Shown here: in pieces, positions 45,993 to 58,732 of the stretch
Layout: the number at the start of each line of letters is the position of its first letter
Position numbering within the stretch: position 1 is the first letter of the stretch
NCBI RefSeq assembly: GCF_004011695.2
Contig: NC_082405.1
Span: forward strand, 186,001 to 250,000
Reading direction: 5' to 3'
DNA: 64,000 bases
Origin: Ascochyta rabiei
Lineage: Eukaryota; Ascomycota; Dothideomycetes; Pleosporales; Didymellaceae
Notes under the pieces: generated by a model
What the model saw: only the letters and a program-made list of their open reading frames with translations
Database searches by the model: none
Told to the model about the DNA's origin: nothing
Made by a program: the position numbers and the translations under genes

Positions 45993-46563
45993 GCCGGTCA
46001 GGTGCGACGGTATGGGCTACAGCGAGTCTGACGTGTGCGCCTTCACTTCGCGTCGTGGGGGTTGGGCTTCGCGGTGGCAGGGCGCTGCTGCTGCGGTTGG
46101 TCATGGCCAAGATCACGGCACTGTCCATGCGCCGCGGCCTGCGAGTCACGTGCGCGCGTTCTCCGGTGTGCGCCCGGCGTTCTACATTGTACGTGCAGCC
46201 CTCCTCCCTGTGCGTTCCGCGCTACGTGCGGCGTTCGGCGGTCTGGAGTCTGGACGATCTGCCCTCTCTCGCCAGCCCGACTTTCTGCGTTGGCCGCGCT
46301 GGGGGGGCGGCTCGCGTTGCCCGGGTAAACAAGGCGATCAACAGCGAGCCGCCCGCGCGCGCGCATGCACGTCTCTCCGCAAAGCTGCGTTGTATTACCT
46401 GCGACTCGACTCACCCTGCGGCCTGCACCGCGCTTTGCTGCATCATTGTACATGGTTTCTAATAGCCGGCGATTGTCTTCTTTCGCAGCCCTCTCCCATC
46501 CCGCCGCTGCACAAGTCCAGTCCCCGGCAGCCAGACGCGCCGACATGGGCAAGTGACCCGCCG

Positions 46564-46606
46564 CACCTGCCGCCATCGCCATCGCCATCGCCATCGCCAT
46601 CGCCAT
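46564..46606. repeat. gccatc hexanucleotide repeat upstream of myosin
   Basis: A short gccatc-type repeat in the probable 5' leader of the myosin gene, about 30 bp before the start codon at 46634. Confidence 0.8.
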
Positions 46607-46633
46607 CCACGTCAACACCACCACAACACGACC

Positions 46634-49600
46634 ATGAGCGCGCCTGCGCACAATGGCCCGGCTCACGTGCGCAACAGTCCTTTCGCCAGAGGGAGCGGGA
46701 GCGCAGCAGCCCCGTCGCCCGGCCCGACCCCTCGTCCACTCTCCATCGGCCACCAACCGCACCCGCACACAGAGGCCAAGATGGCGCACGCACGGCATCA
46801 GTCCCTCACCCATCTGAGCAGCCCGCCGCTCGGCCGCAGCGACTCGCGCCTGCGCTCCGACTCGAACCGCAGCAGCGTCCCCATCGGCACATTCGCACCG
46901 CAGTTCATCTCCGAAGACTCGCCCGACATGGCCAGGCCCGGCGGCATCGTCGAGGGCGAGAACGACTTCTCTGGCAAGCGCTACGTCTGGCTGCGCGACC
47001 CCAAGACCGCCTTCGTCCGAGGTTGGGTGGTCGAGCATCTCGCTGGCGGGAGGCTGCTGGTGCAATGCGACGACGGCACACAGCAGGACGTCGACGAGGA
47101 TGCCGTCGACAAAGTCAACCCAGCCAAGTTCGACAAGGCGGGCGACATGGCCGAGTTGACGCACCTGAACGAGCCCTCGGTCATCCACAACCTGCACATG
47201 CGCTACCAGGCAGACCTGATCTACGTAAGTGGGCATACCGCTTGCCCCGCGCGCGCACACTGACCGCTGCCAGACATACTCAGGCCTGTTCTTGGTCACG
47301 GTCAACCCCTACTGTCCTCTGCCCATCTACACGCGAGAGTACATCAACATGTACAGAGGGCGGGGGCGAGAGGAGACAAAGCCACATATCTTCGCAATGG
47401 CCGATGAGGCCTTTCGGAATCTCGTGGATGAGGGCACCAACCAGAGTATCCTTGTCACGTAAGGCCTGACTTCACCCCTCCAGCTGGCGCCAACTGACAT
47501 CACTTAGGGGAGAGTCCGGTGCTGGAAAGACGGAGAACACCAAAAAGGTCATCCAGTATCTAGCCGCCGTCGCCAACTCGGACACGCCCCGAGCAAAGTC
47601 TGGCGCCAAAAACCTCACGAACCTCTCCGAGCAGATCCTACGAGCGAACCCTATCCTCGAAGCGTTTGGAAACGCCCAAACAGTCAGGAACAACAACTCG
47701 TCGCGTTTCGGAAAGTTCATTCGAATCGAGTTCAGCCGCGCAGGCCAGATTGCTGGTGCTTATATTGATTGGTATCTTCTCGAGAAGTCCAGAGTGGTAA
47801 AGCTCAACCCCAATGAGCGCAACTACCATATCTTCTACCAACTTCTGCGTGGAGCGGACCCAACGATGAAGCAGGACTTCTTGTTGGACTCGAAAGACAC
47901 GGAAGACTTCGACTACACCAAGCACGGCAACGACGCAATCTCCGGCGTTTCGGACCGTGATGAGTGGAACACGCTGATAGAGGCGTTCCATGTCATGAAG
48001 TTTACAGAAAAGGAGCAAGCCGGCATTCTTCGGACCGTTGCAGCTGTTCTCCACCTGGGTAACATCAAAGCAACCAAGGAGAGTCGACGAGCAGACCAGG
48101 CCACGTTGGACTCCAATGCCGAAGCCCAAGCTCGAAAAGTGTGTCAGCTGCTTGGTGTGTCTGCAGACGACTTCCTGAAAGCACTACTTCATCCTCGGGT
48201 CAAGGCTGGACGCGAGTGGGTCGAGAAGGTTCAGACGCCCGAGCAAGTCAACCTGGCGCTAGATGCTCTCGCAAAGGGTATCTACGAGCGTGGTTTCGGT
48301 GATCTTGTCGACCGCATCAACCGACAGCTGGACCAGACAGGATCCGGTGGCGACGACTCTCACTTTATCGGTGTTCTGGACATTGCTGGTTTCGAAATCT
48401 TCGACGAGAACAGCTTCGAGCAGCTTTGCATCAACTACACAAACGAGAAGTTGCAGCAGTTCTTCAACCACCACATGTTCGTTTTGGAACAGGAAGAATA
48501 CGCTCGGGAGCAGATCGAATGGAAATTCATCGATTTCGGTCGTGATCTACAGCCCACCATCGACCTCATCGAGCTGCCCAATCCAATTGGTATCTTCTCA
48601 TGTCTAGACGAGGACAGTGTCATGCCTAAAGCCACCGATGTCAGCTTTACAGAGAAGCTGCATTCGCTCTGGGATCGTAAGAGCAACAAGTACAAGCGTT
48701 CCCTCCTGACTCAGGGTTTTGTGCTTACTCACTACGCTGCGGAGGTCGAATACTCGACAGAAGGATGGCTGGAGAAGAACAAAGACCCTCTGAACGACAA
48801 CGTCACTCGTCTTCTAGCAGCGTCGTCGGACAAGCAGATCGCGAATCTGTTTGCAGACTGTGCAGATCCGGACGACGAGGTTGGTGGCACCCGCAGCCGC
48901 GTAAAGAAAGGACTCTTCCGCACTGTGGCTCAGCGCCACAAGGAGCAGCTTTCAACGCTCATGAACCAGCTGCATTCAACACATCCTCACTTCGTTCGTT
49001 GCATTCTCCCAAATCACAAGAAACGGCCAAAGCAGTTCAGTGCTCCGCTTGTCCTGGATCAGCTACGATGCAACGGTGTGCTCGAAGGCATTCGAATCGC
49101 TCGTACCGGATTCCCCAACCGACTGACCTTTGTTGAGTTTAGACAACGATACGAGGTCTTGTGCAAAGATATACCCAAAGGCTATCTTGAGGGTCAACTT
49201 GTTGCGAAAATGATCCTGGAGAAGCTGGGCATGGACAAGGCTCTCTACCGTGTTGGCATCACCAAAGTCTTCTTCCGGGCTGGAGTCCTCGCGGAGCTAG
49301 AAGACCAAAGAGATGCCCTTATCCGTGACATCATGATCCAGTTCCAGTCCGCAGCGCGTGGATTCACGCAGCGACGTATCGCTCACAAACGCCTCTATCG
49401 TGCCGAAGCCACTCGCATCGTACAGAAGAATTTCCAAGTCTACCTGGATCTCCAATCGAACCCCTGGTGGCGGCTCTTCGTCCGCATGAGGCCGATGCTC
49501 GGAGCCACTCGCCAAGCTGCCGAGGTGAAGAAGCGCGATGAGATGATCCTCCAGCTCGAAGACAAGATGCAGCAGGAGGCGGCTGAACGGCAGCGCGTAG

Positions 49601-52600
49601 AAGATGATCGACGAAGAGCCGAGTCGGACATGCAGAAGATTCAGAAGACACTCGAGAGCGAACGTGCTTTGGCTCTTGACAAGGAAGAGATCTTCAAGCG
49701 GCTGCAGTTCCGCGAGGCTGAGCTCGCTGAGAAGCTTCAGGGCGCGATCGAGGACCAAGACCAACTGGAAGACCAACTGGATGCCTTGATGGAGGCCAAA
49801 AAGAAGACCGAAGAGCAAGCAGAGATATGGCGAAAAGAGTTGGAGCAAGCCGGCCAAATCATTGGAAACCTGGAAACCGAGAAGCAAGATCTCGAGGAGC
49901 AACTTGCACGACTCGACCAGCAGTTGCAAGAACTTGAAGCCGCTCAATCAAAGCGCAGCCTAGCGGAGGAGTCCATGAGTCAGGAAGTGAAGATGTTGCA
50001 GAGCCATCTGAGTCTGAAAGAGCGAAAACTCCAAGAGCTGGAGTCGAAGCTCCTCACGACAGAACAGGATCTCGACATCAAACTTGCAGCATCGGACAAG
50101 GAGGTGCAAGCGAGCAAGAAGCAAATCAAAGAGCTTCTCGAAGACAACCGACAGGTGCGACAACAGATCTCCGACCTTTCCTCGACTTCCACCAGCTACG
50201 AAGACCTTGTTCGCCGCAAAGAAAGCGAACTGGCCATTCTGAAGGCTGATCTGAAGAAATACGAGTCCGACCGACAAACTTTCGATGCAGAGAAGCAGAC
50301 ACTTGCTTCGAAACATGATGATCTTCAGAGCCGCCTGCGCGAGGCCAATGCTGAGCTTGAAGCCATGCGATCTCAGAAGCAGCAATCGGACCGTGAAGCC
50401 GCCGATGCAAAGCGTCTCCTCGAGGACCGCGAAACTGAAGATGCACAGTCGAAGCTGCTTCAGGAACAGATCGAACTTCTCAAGTCTGAGATGTTCGAGG
50501 TCCAGAAGGAGTTGAGCCGCGAACGGCAATCGCGCGACGACGTGGAAATGCTCGGTGAACACAAATACGACACATTGAAGCGTGACTTTGACGCGTTGAA
50601 CGACTCCAAGATTACCATTGAGAAGGAGATGTATGCACAGCAAGACGTTCTGCGGCGCGCAACCGAGACTCGCACTGCGCACGAGCAAGAACGCAAGGAA
50701 TACCAAGCTGAGCTGCGGAACCTGCGTGAGCAATATCTCAAACTGCAGGAAGACAAGATGGACGCCGATGCCGAAGCCGAGCGCACTCAGTCACGTCTAG
50801 CCCTGGAGAAGCAAGCCGCACGGCAAGAAGAACTGAACTTCAAGGACCAACAACTTGACCAACTGGAGGCAGAGCGGGACGATCTTGCTGAGCAAGTGCA
50901 TAGCCTGACTCAGATGCTGGCTGATGCGGAGGGCTTCAGAGAGCGAAACGACCAACAGAAGGAACGCCTCGAGCGTGAGCTAGTTACCGTCAAGGGCCGG
51001 CTGACAGCTTCCGAGAACGACAACCGCGCACTGCTCAACAAGGTTCAACAAAAGAACCTCGACATTGCCCGAACAAACTCTCGTGCTGGCGAGACTCAGC
51101 GCTCGAAGATCATGCAACTGACAAACGAGAAGTCAAAGTTCGAAGAGGACAACAAGCGACTCTATCGTCAGCTCGAGGACGCTCAAGTCAGCATTGCGTC
51201 GATGGAGAAGCAGAAGGAGAAACTTGAGCTAACCCTCGAGGATCTGAACCACGAGATCAACCGTGAAGCGAAGAGCAACCGGACCGCAGAAAAGGCTTCT
51301 TCCACCGTCAATCTACAGCTTGCAGACGTGAATCGCAAGCTCGAGACGGAGAGGCAATTACGTACCCAAGCTCAAGCCAACACGCGTGCAGTACAAGCCG
51401 CATTGGACAACAACAATCGTGAATTGGAGGAATGTCACAACCAACTCATGCTACTCCGTAAGGTCTTCGACCCTGAGTCTGCCGAGGTTGCCATCAGCTA
51501 TGATGCTGCGAAACCACAAATCTCAAAGGCCGTGGATGTTGCAGAGCGCCTAGAGGCTGCTAACCAGGCATTGCGTGTTGCCACGGAGCGGTACAATCGC
51601 GCCGAAGCTCAGCTGGACGACCTTCGGGAGAGGCACGAGGGTGAGATCAACGACTTGGATACACGCCATGCCAACTCGAAGCGTGCTCTGCTCGAAGAGA
51701 TGAACAGCAGCCAGGTAAACCAAGCGAACGCGAATCGATCGCCAACACACAGAAGGTTAGACAGCGAGAACCGCAAGCCATTTTCGACGAGTACGCCGAC
51801 TAACCAACGCCACATCAGTAACGCAACGAACGACTCTGCCCGCTCTGACCGTACAGTCGACACTGTCGCTTTCAACAACCGCATGGACATGGCTGCCGAG
51901 CTCGAACTCGCACAGAACCAGTTGCAGATGTCGGAAATGCGAAACGCACATCTGCAGGGCCAGCTCGACCAGTCTCCTGCTCGGAACAACAGCTGGCAAG
52001 AAGAAAGCCCGTCGATGAGACGTGTGCAGAAACTGGAACGCGAGAACTTCCGTCTGCATGACATGCTCGACGACTCCGCAAAGAAGGTTTCCTCACTCGA
52101 ATACAATCTGCGCTCAGGACAACTATCCTACCAGGAAGTACAGACAAAGTCACACGAGGAGCTGTTCGAGTTGCTCAACTCGCAAGAACAGTCGCGCAAG
52201 TCCATTGTACAAGCCCACAACAACGCCATCAATGAGCTGGCTGACGCAAAGACGGCCTTCGACGACATCAAGCAGATGAAGACAGCCTTGGAAGCTGAGC
52301 TTCGTGAGGTGTCGGCTGAGTTGGACGAATATGCCTCCGAGCGTGAGCAAGAGCAAGCCAACCACAATCAGCTGCTGCAGGAATTTGCAGATCTCCAGAT
52401 TCGACTTGATGACGAGACTTCTACTCTACTCGACGTGCAGTCCAGCTTGAGCCTGTACAAGAGCCGCGCTGACGAATACTTCAACAAACTCGAGCAGGCA
52501 GAAATCGCTGTGCTCAAGGCATCCCGTGCCGAACAGTTCGCCAGGACACAAGCACGTGAGGCTGAAGAGACCTGTGCCACATTCATGGCGGAACGCAAGG

Positions 52601-54047
52601 AGATGGATGGCATGGTCGAGGGCTTTCAGCGACAAGTCCAACAGTATGAGGAGCGTGTAGAGGATCTTTCCACCGATCTACAAGCGGCGCTGCAGGCAAA
52701 GAAGCGTCTCCAGAACGAGCTCGAGGATTACAGAAGCCAGCATGCCCACGACATTGAAGACGGAGAAACCTCACTGGAACAAACGCGCAAGAAGTACCAA
52801 ACCGAACTGTCGACGTTGACAAACGAGCTGGACCAGGAGCGCGAGACAATCATCTACATACGCGAGGAGAACGGACGCTTACGTGAGGAGATTGAAGAAA
52901 TGAGAAGCAAGTGGGACGATGAAGTCCTAAACTCGTCCACCTGGGCCAAGGAGAAGAACCGCCTCGAGATGACGCTCCACGTAGTGTCCAACTCTCGTGA
53001 CGAGGCAGCCAATGCCCACAATGAGGCTCAGTCTAAGATTGTGAACCTCTTGTCTCAAGTTCGAAACCTTCGCACCAATGTCGATGATCTCGCTGCTGAG
53101 CGCGACTCTGCCATCGAGGAGAAGAAGCGCCTTGAAACACGTTTGCAGGAGGCCGCGGACCGACTGGACGACCTATCGCGATCCGAGTCACCGGCGATGC
53201 GCAATGCAGCTGCCTATGACCGCGAGCTGCTCGAATTGAAGTCCGGCCTGGCCCAGCAAGAGGATATAGCTGCGGCAGCCGTCGGTAAGATGCGCCGTGC
53301 GGAAGCACTGGCACAGGAGCTACAGAAGGACATCATTGCCGAACGCGAGGCGAACGTACAGCTGCATAAGGAGAAGGGTCTTGTCGGCAAAAACCTCAAG
53401 GACCTCCAGCTTCGTCTGGTGGATCTTGAAACGAAGGGCTACAGCGGCTCAGCTGGAAAAGATGTCCGCTTCCTCCACGGACGTATCCAAGAGGTAAGCT
53501 ACTGATTGCCGTTTCCATAGTGACTCTGACTGACGATACGATACAGCTTGAGAAAGCGCTTGAGGACTCGGAATCGACACGCCTCTCCGACTCCCGCGCC
53601 GTTCGCAATGTCGATCGCACAGTCAAGGACTTGCAGTCACAGATCGAGCGTCGCGAGAAACAGAACGCCTCTGTCACTGAAGACCTCAACAAAGCTCGCG
53701 ACAAAATTTCCAGCCTGCTCTCCACCATCGACGAGCTGCAGTCGTCAGATTCAGGGAACCAGCTCGCTGCTAAGCGCGCCGAGCGCGAACTCCGTGAAGA
53801 ACGCGAGAAGAGTGTCAAACTGGAGCGCGAACTCGAGAACCATAAGAATTTGCGCGTCGAGCGAAGGAGCCAGCTTGGCGTTCCTGGCATCGCAGCGAGC
53901 GACGCCGGCGATGCGCGATCACGCCGTGGCTCCTCGATCGGCCTTTTGATGGGGGGCGAAATGGGCGAGGCTGCGCCTGGCGAGAAGAAATTCGGTAGTT
54001 TCCGAAGCGGACTACGACGCGTCTCCGGCCAGAAGGGTTTTTTGTAG
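46634..54047 (+). CDS. class II myosin heavy chain
   Basis: Exons are 46634-47224, 47274-47458, 47508-53493 and 53547-54047. They total 7263 nt (2420 residues). The three introns (49, 49, 53 nt) are GT-AG and keep frame. The N-terminal 100 residues are Pro/Ser-rich. An SH3-like motif and the motor domain follow. The P-loop GESGAGKTENTKK falls at the start of exon 3, switch I is NNNSSRFGKF, switch II is LDIAGFEIF, and LNQLHSTHPHFVRC is the actin-binding region. One IQ-like motif (IQFQSAARGFTQRR) precedes a coiled-coil tail of some 1600 residues. Myosin II drives contractile ring constriction at septation in filamentous fungi. The ATG at 46634 follows a gccatc-repeat leader. An open frame directly after the stop may be an extra C-terminal exon. 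Confidence 0.95.
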
Positions 54048-54076
54048 TTGATGGGACCTCCAAGGGGGAGGGGTCG

Positions 54077-54559
54077 TTGAAGAGGTCCCAGTTCACCATT
54101 TCTAGCCCATATTTCCGCAGAGAAGTTGAAGAGGATGTGGGCGGTCCTGTCACTACATTGAAAGAAGAGATGAAGAAGCAAGAAGGCACCGTCGCAGCTG
54201 TCAAACCCAGAGCGCTGGTTATTGCCGGCGCGGGCATGAGGAGGAAACACAGCTACGACACAGGCGTCGGCCTGCTGGAAGACATCGAGGAGGTGGAGTC
54301 TGTGCTGGAGAAAGATTCGGTGCTGAATCAAGCTTTCCTAGGGGAAGACTACGAGGAAAACGAGGAGGAGCAAGGAGAAGACGAGACGCTGGTCGAAGTC
54401 GACGGCGAGCTGTACAAGGAGAAACAAGTCGAGATTGACGTCACGGACTCTGAGCCTGAGACTGACAACGAGTCGCTTGCCGAACCCCAGGAGGACGGGT
54501 GTGGTGTCAAGCGCAAGAGGACGATTCGTGTTGTCATTCGGTCGAGGGCGTTTATATAA
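54077..54559 (+). CDS. acidic open frame after myosin, possibly its last exon
   Basis: A continuous 160-codon frame with clearly coding-like composition and no ATG at its beginning (first ATG at 54170). It starts 30 bp after the myosin stop. A GT-AG intron at 54044-54120 would remove the stop, join myosin at GF-L to EVEEDVGGP and keep frame, adding about 145 residues. No strong branch site was seen in that intron. The alternative is a small gene from the ATG at 54170. The product is acidic in the middle (EDYEENEEEQGEDETLVEVDG) and basic at the end. Confidence 0.5.
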   Translation: MKRSQFTISSPYFRREVEEDVGGPVTTLKEEMKKQEGTVAAVKPRALVIAGAGMRRKHSYDTGVGLLEDIEEVESVLEKDSVLNQAFLGEDYEENEEEQGEDETLVEVDGELYKEKQVEIDVTDSEPETDNESLAEPQEDGCGVKRKRTIRVVIRSRAFI

Positions 54560-54580
54560 ATAAGCGTGGTTAGTTGTCGA

Positions 54581-54685
54581 CTTTTCTTTTCTTTTCTTTT
54601 CTTTTCTTTTCTTTTCTTTTCTTTTCTTTTCTTTTCTTTTCTTTTCTTTTCTTTTCTTTTCTTTTCTTTTCTTTTCTTTTCTTTT
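54581..54685. repeat. CTTTT pentanucleotide repeat, 21 units
   Basis: 105 bp of perfect CTTTT repeats just after the acidic open frame. It is probably in a 3' untranslated region or intergenic. Confidence 0.96.
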
Positions 54686-54994
54686 CCCTCCCCATGGGAA
54701 TCGGAGACTCGGTTCCTTCACTTTGAACTGGTCGGAGGTTTTGGGTTTTTTTTTGTTGTTGTTGTTGTTGTTTTTCTCGCATGGCGTTGTAGCGATATAT
54801 CATCGTTTGCTGCACTGCACTGCACTGTACTGTACTGCTTTACTTCACCTCGCTGCTTGGAATTGCATTTTCCCACTTGCAGACGGGCAATTGATATTTC
54901 ATTACCCCTTCATCAGCCACGTGCCATGTCTGTCGCGTCTTGCCCCTGCTGTCTTGCGACGTTGACGGTGCGCTGCTTCTCGAGCGTTGCACGG

Positions 54995-55125
54995 AGGGAT
55001 GGACGGAGGGATGGATGGATGGATGGACGGATAGATGGACGGATGGATGGATGGATGGATGAACGGATAGACGGACGGATAGACGGACGGATAGATAGAT
55101 GGATAGATAGGTAGGTAGACAATCA
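54995..55125. repeat. degenerate GGAT/GATA tetranucleotide repeat
   Basis: About 130 bp of imperfect ggat, gacg and gata units. It explains the repetitive His-Pro-Ser-Ile peptides of open frames on the reverse strand. Confidence 0.9.
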
Positions 55126-55245
55126 AACAGACAAACCAACCGTGCGCCATTCCCCTGTTATTGAGCTTCCGCCCTACCGCGGATTGAAGTCGTGTATACC
55201 GTGCGTGCTGTTCTACTGCTGTTCTTCGTCAGATCTGTAGCCGCT

Positions 55246-55248
<3 letters not shown>

Positions 55249-55292
<44 letters not shown>

Positions 55293-55320
55293 TCACACTC
55301 ACACTCTCTCACACACCCCT
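55249..55320. repeat. CT/CA dinucleotide repeat
   Basis: A CT run of about 34 bp followed by an imperfect CA/CACT run. The surrounding interval 54560-55872 holds mainly such simple sequence and no accepted gene. Confidence 0.9.
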
Positions 55321-55872
55321 CAAATAAAGGAGATTGGCATACCACATACACACAGTCTGTTTACTTTTGCGCTCATGCACGCACGCACCTGCGGAGGTTC
55401 CGTGTTTGGGTCGTGCAGGATTTCTCGTCCACTGCTGTATCGGGATGTGGCGGAGACGGGCCGGGCCGCTGGGGGGTTGGATGCGATGGGTGCTGGGTAC
55501 GGGGGTTTGGGATGGGGCGCATTTTGGATGGGCGCGTTGAGGTGGAGGGGGAGGGAGGGTGGATGAGATGCCTTGCTGTGTGTGGGTGTCGGTGGACTAG
55601 AGGGTGGAGGAGTGGGTTGGTGTCGGGTTTGCAGAGGGCTTGTGTCTAAATAGATTGTGGACAGGCTAGGTCCGGCTGTTCATACAGATATAGTTGCATG
55701 AGACGTTCGTGTGGGAGAAAATGGAGAACTGGGCATGGCGTGAAAGCAAGGGGAACGAGAATGTTGGACATGCGTTGCTGTAATCTTGTTGTTAGATCAC
55801 GTAGCTGCAGATTCTAGACTACTGTGCTGTGCGTAGCAGCCTTGGGCTTTTCTTTGTATCTCAATCTGATAT

Positions 55873-56844
55873 CTAGTTGGAGATACCGATGACACCGCAA
55901 GCGGGGCGGGCACCAGCGTTACCGGTCTTCTTGGACTCCTCGTGTCCGCCCTTGCCGAGGTCGTCTGTGCCGGCGTGGACGACAATGGTGCGCTGCGACA
56001 TGTTAGCCGAGTTTTGTAATGATGTATTTGCTTGAGAGGCGTAGAATGCCATCTGGGCAGACGAAACAAGCAGGGGAACCTACGCCAATGACGCTCTCAG
56101 CGCCAATGAGCTTGATCAGCTTGTCCTGGACGCTGCCCTTTGCGTTGCCCTGGCCGTCGGTCTTGAAGTTACCGAGGTCACCAACGTGGCGCTCCTCGTC
56201 GCTGGGGGCACCGTGGGTCTTGTTGTGAGGGTTGACTGGCTCTCGTTAGCGTCTCTTGCATTTCTCAAGCACCTCGAGGAGGGCGAAGTCGTGTAGAGTT
56301 GGTAAAGCACTCACAGTGAGGTCCGGCAGAAGTGCAGCCATTGGTGTTGTCGCCGAAGGCGTGGACGTGCATGCCACGCTCAGCGTTGGCGTCGTGGCCA
56401 GTGATGTCCCATGAGACGGTGGTCTGCGAGTTCTCGTCGGCCTGCTCGAAAGTGACGGTTCCCTTGATGTTGGAGTCTCCACGGAGGACAGCGACTAGAG
56501 AGCACACGTCAGCAGATCGTCCTTTGTCTAGATGTACAGTGGCTCGCCGTCTCAGCCCTACCCGTGTTTGGGTGTGTACGAGAGGTAAAGGAGCGGGCCA
56601 TCAGGGTGTGTGGGGGGCGCTGTGCTGATTGGAGCACACGTACGGCGAGCCAGGCGGTACGGTGCTTAACAAGGTACCCAGGCAGCTCTCTGAGGACGTG
56701 ATCGAGCCATTCACAGCGTGCTCAGGCCCAGAAAAGGTCCCTCGAAGACACAATGTGCTCAATCAAGCGCAGCCGCTACCCCACCTTCCCACAACGGGGC
56801 AAGCCTGCGCTGCACAGGGAGTTGGACGTACCGGCTTTGACCAT
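55873..56844 (-). CDS. sod1: Cu/Zn superoxide dismutase
   Basis: Exons are 56844-56832, 56494-56315, 56235-56084 and 55992-55873, giving the usual 154 residues. The frame reads [18 protein letters not shown]. It contains [23 protein letters not shown] with the copper-ligand histidines, and the C-terminal [25 protein letters not shown]. Both structural cysteines are present. It converts superoxide to hydrogen peroxide and oxygen, mainly in the cytosol. Introns are 337, 79 and 91 nt. The first, after only 13 coding nucleotides, is unusually long for this genome. The last two have GTGAGT and GTAGGT donors. The transaldolase gene lies upstream in the same direction. Confidence 0.95.
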
Positions 56845-57571
56845 TTTGGCGGTATGGAGTGGTTGGAGATGAGTTTTGGATGGATTGAAGCTTGACTTGA
56901 CGTCTGAGGTGTACGTTGTGAGTGTGGGAGGAGCGGTGCAAGCTGCGGAACGCTGGGAGCTTTCACGGCTGTCCCTCTGCGGGGCTCGGGGTGACGCAAC
57001 GCACAGGACCCACAGTAGCTCGCCATTTCGGCCGAGTGCCGACTTCTGGACCAATAAATGATAAATCCATCTGCATGCTGCTGGCCGTAGCCCAGCCTGT
57101 CAGCATTGCGACTGTCGATGATCTTACAGCATCATGACAGACGTCAGACCGTGGTACCCGGCAAAAGTCCTGTGGGCGTAGAGGTAGCCAGAGATGCTTG
57201 GCCGTAGCTCTTACACTAGTTGCGTCTAGCTTTGCTGTGTCTTATGCATATGCTCTAGTGCTACAGAGCAATGGATACAGGGAAGAACAGAACCGCACGG
57301 TATGATATACAGGATTAGTGTGTAATCTACTCAATAGAGCCACTCTGTACGGGCTCCTGCATATCTCACTCACAAAACGTATGCCGGGTACCGAGGGGAC
57401 TGGGGTACGTTGCGTGCACAAGGGAACAGTGGCATGGCAGTTTCATCTCTTTGTATTGTGATATCGCAGTACCAAGCAGCTATGTGAATGTGGTGGTGCA
57501 AGCTGACCTCAAAACGTAAAATTCATGCCTTCATAACCATCAAAGAAAACGACCCATGTCGGACTACCCAT
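56845..57571. other. intergenic region upstream of SOD1
   Basis: About 0.7 kb with the SOD1 promoter and the 3' flank of transaldolase. No other feature was recognised. Confidence 0.5.
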
Positions 57572-58732
57572 CTATGCCTCGATCTTCTTGCGGAGGATGT
57601 CCTTGAGGGTGACGGCATCAGCAGCGAATTTCGAGATACCCTCGCGGAGCTTCTCAACGGCCATCTGGTCCTCGTTGAAGTAGAAGCGGAAGGCAGCCTC
57701 GTCGTTGATGTAGCTCTTCTTCTCAATGTCAAGCGAGCTGGCGTTGGAGGCGTCGAGCTTCTTGGGGACCGGCTCGGTGGAGTTGTAGAGCTGCTCGAGG
57801 AGGTTGGGCTGGGAATCGTCAGTAACGAGGCGCGCGATCGAGTACAAATCAACATACAGCAATGGTGAGGTAGTCGCAGCCAGCAAGCTCGGTGACCTCG
57901 CCGACGGATCGGAAAGAAGCACCCATGACAATGGTCTTGTAGCCGTACTTCTTGTAGTAGTTGAAGATGCTGCCGACGGACTGGACACCGGGGTCCTCCT
58001 CCTTGGTGTACTCCTTCTTGGTGGAAGCCTTGTACCAGTCAAGGATGCGGCCAACGAAGGGGGAGATGAGGAAGGCGTTTGCCTCAGCAGCGGCGATGGC
58101 CTGGACGAGAGAGAACATGAGGGTCAGGTTGGTGTTGATACCGTGGTCCCTCTGGAGGATCTCGGCGGCCTTGATGCCCTCCCATGTGGAGGCAATCTTG
58201 ATCAGAACGCGCTCCTTGCCGATGCCCTGCTCCTTGTACAGCTGGAGAGAGTTAGTTTTTGATGTTTTTACGAGTTGAGCCCACAGTCACGTACGTCGAT
58301 GATGCGCAGGGCCTTGTTGACGGAGGCCTTTGTGTCGAAGGAGAAGCGGGCGTCCACCTCGGTGGAAACCTTGCCGGGGACCACGTTCAGGATCTCCTTG
58401 CCGAACTGGACGAGGAGGTTGTCGAGTGTGGCATCGACCTGGTCCTCGATGTTGTCGCCGTGCTTCTTGCCCCACGCAACGGCGGCATCGATCAGCTTCT
58501 CGTACTCGGGCTTCTTGGAGGCCGCGAGAATCAGGGAGGGGTTGGTGGTGGCATCCTGGGGCTTGTACTTGTCGATGGTCGCAAAGTCACCAGAGTCGCA
58601 GACGACGGTCTGTGAAGGGGTTGTTAGCTTCCACACTCACAATGGCGCTGCAGCTGTGGTGGTGGGGCAGCGAGCGGCAGCGGGGCTACCTACGGTGCCA
58701 GTGGCCTTCAATTGGTCGAGGGAAGAAGTCAT
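57572..58732 (-). CDS. tal1: transaldolase
   Basis: Exons are 58732-58694, 58609-58295, 58241-57858 and 57808-57572, giving 324 residues, standard for the family. The start reads [13 protein letters not shown] followed by [15 protein letters not shown]. The catalytic lysine lies in [13 protein letters not shown] and the conserved NPSLILAA and [12 protein letters not shown] blocks are present. The enzyme moves a dihydroxyacetone unit between sedoheptulose 7-phosphate and glyceraldehyde 3-phosphate in the non-oxidative pentose phosphate pathway. It acts in the cytosol. All three introns (84, 53, 49 nt) are GT-AG and keep frame. The first exon is only 13 codons. Confidence 0.96.

Noticed and set aside
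45529..47469. 646-codon forward open frame
   Set aside because: It crosses the Red1-like exon 1, the 9-bp minisatellite and the first myosin exons in another frame. The myosin and Red1-like models have recognisable domains and this frame has none.
54840..55150. Reverse-strand His/Pro/Ser/Ile repeat protein
   Set aside because: It is a translation of a degenerate tetranucleotide repeat in all frames.
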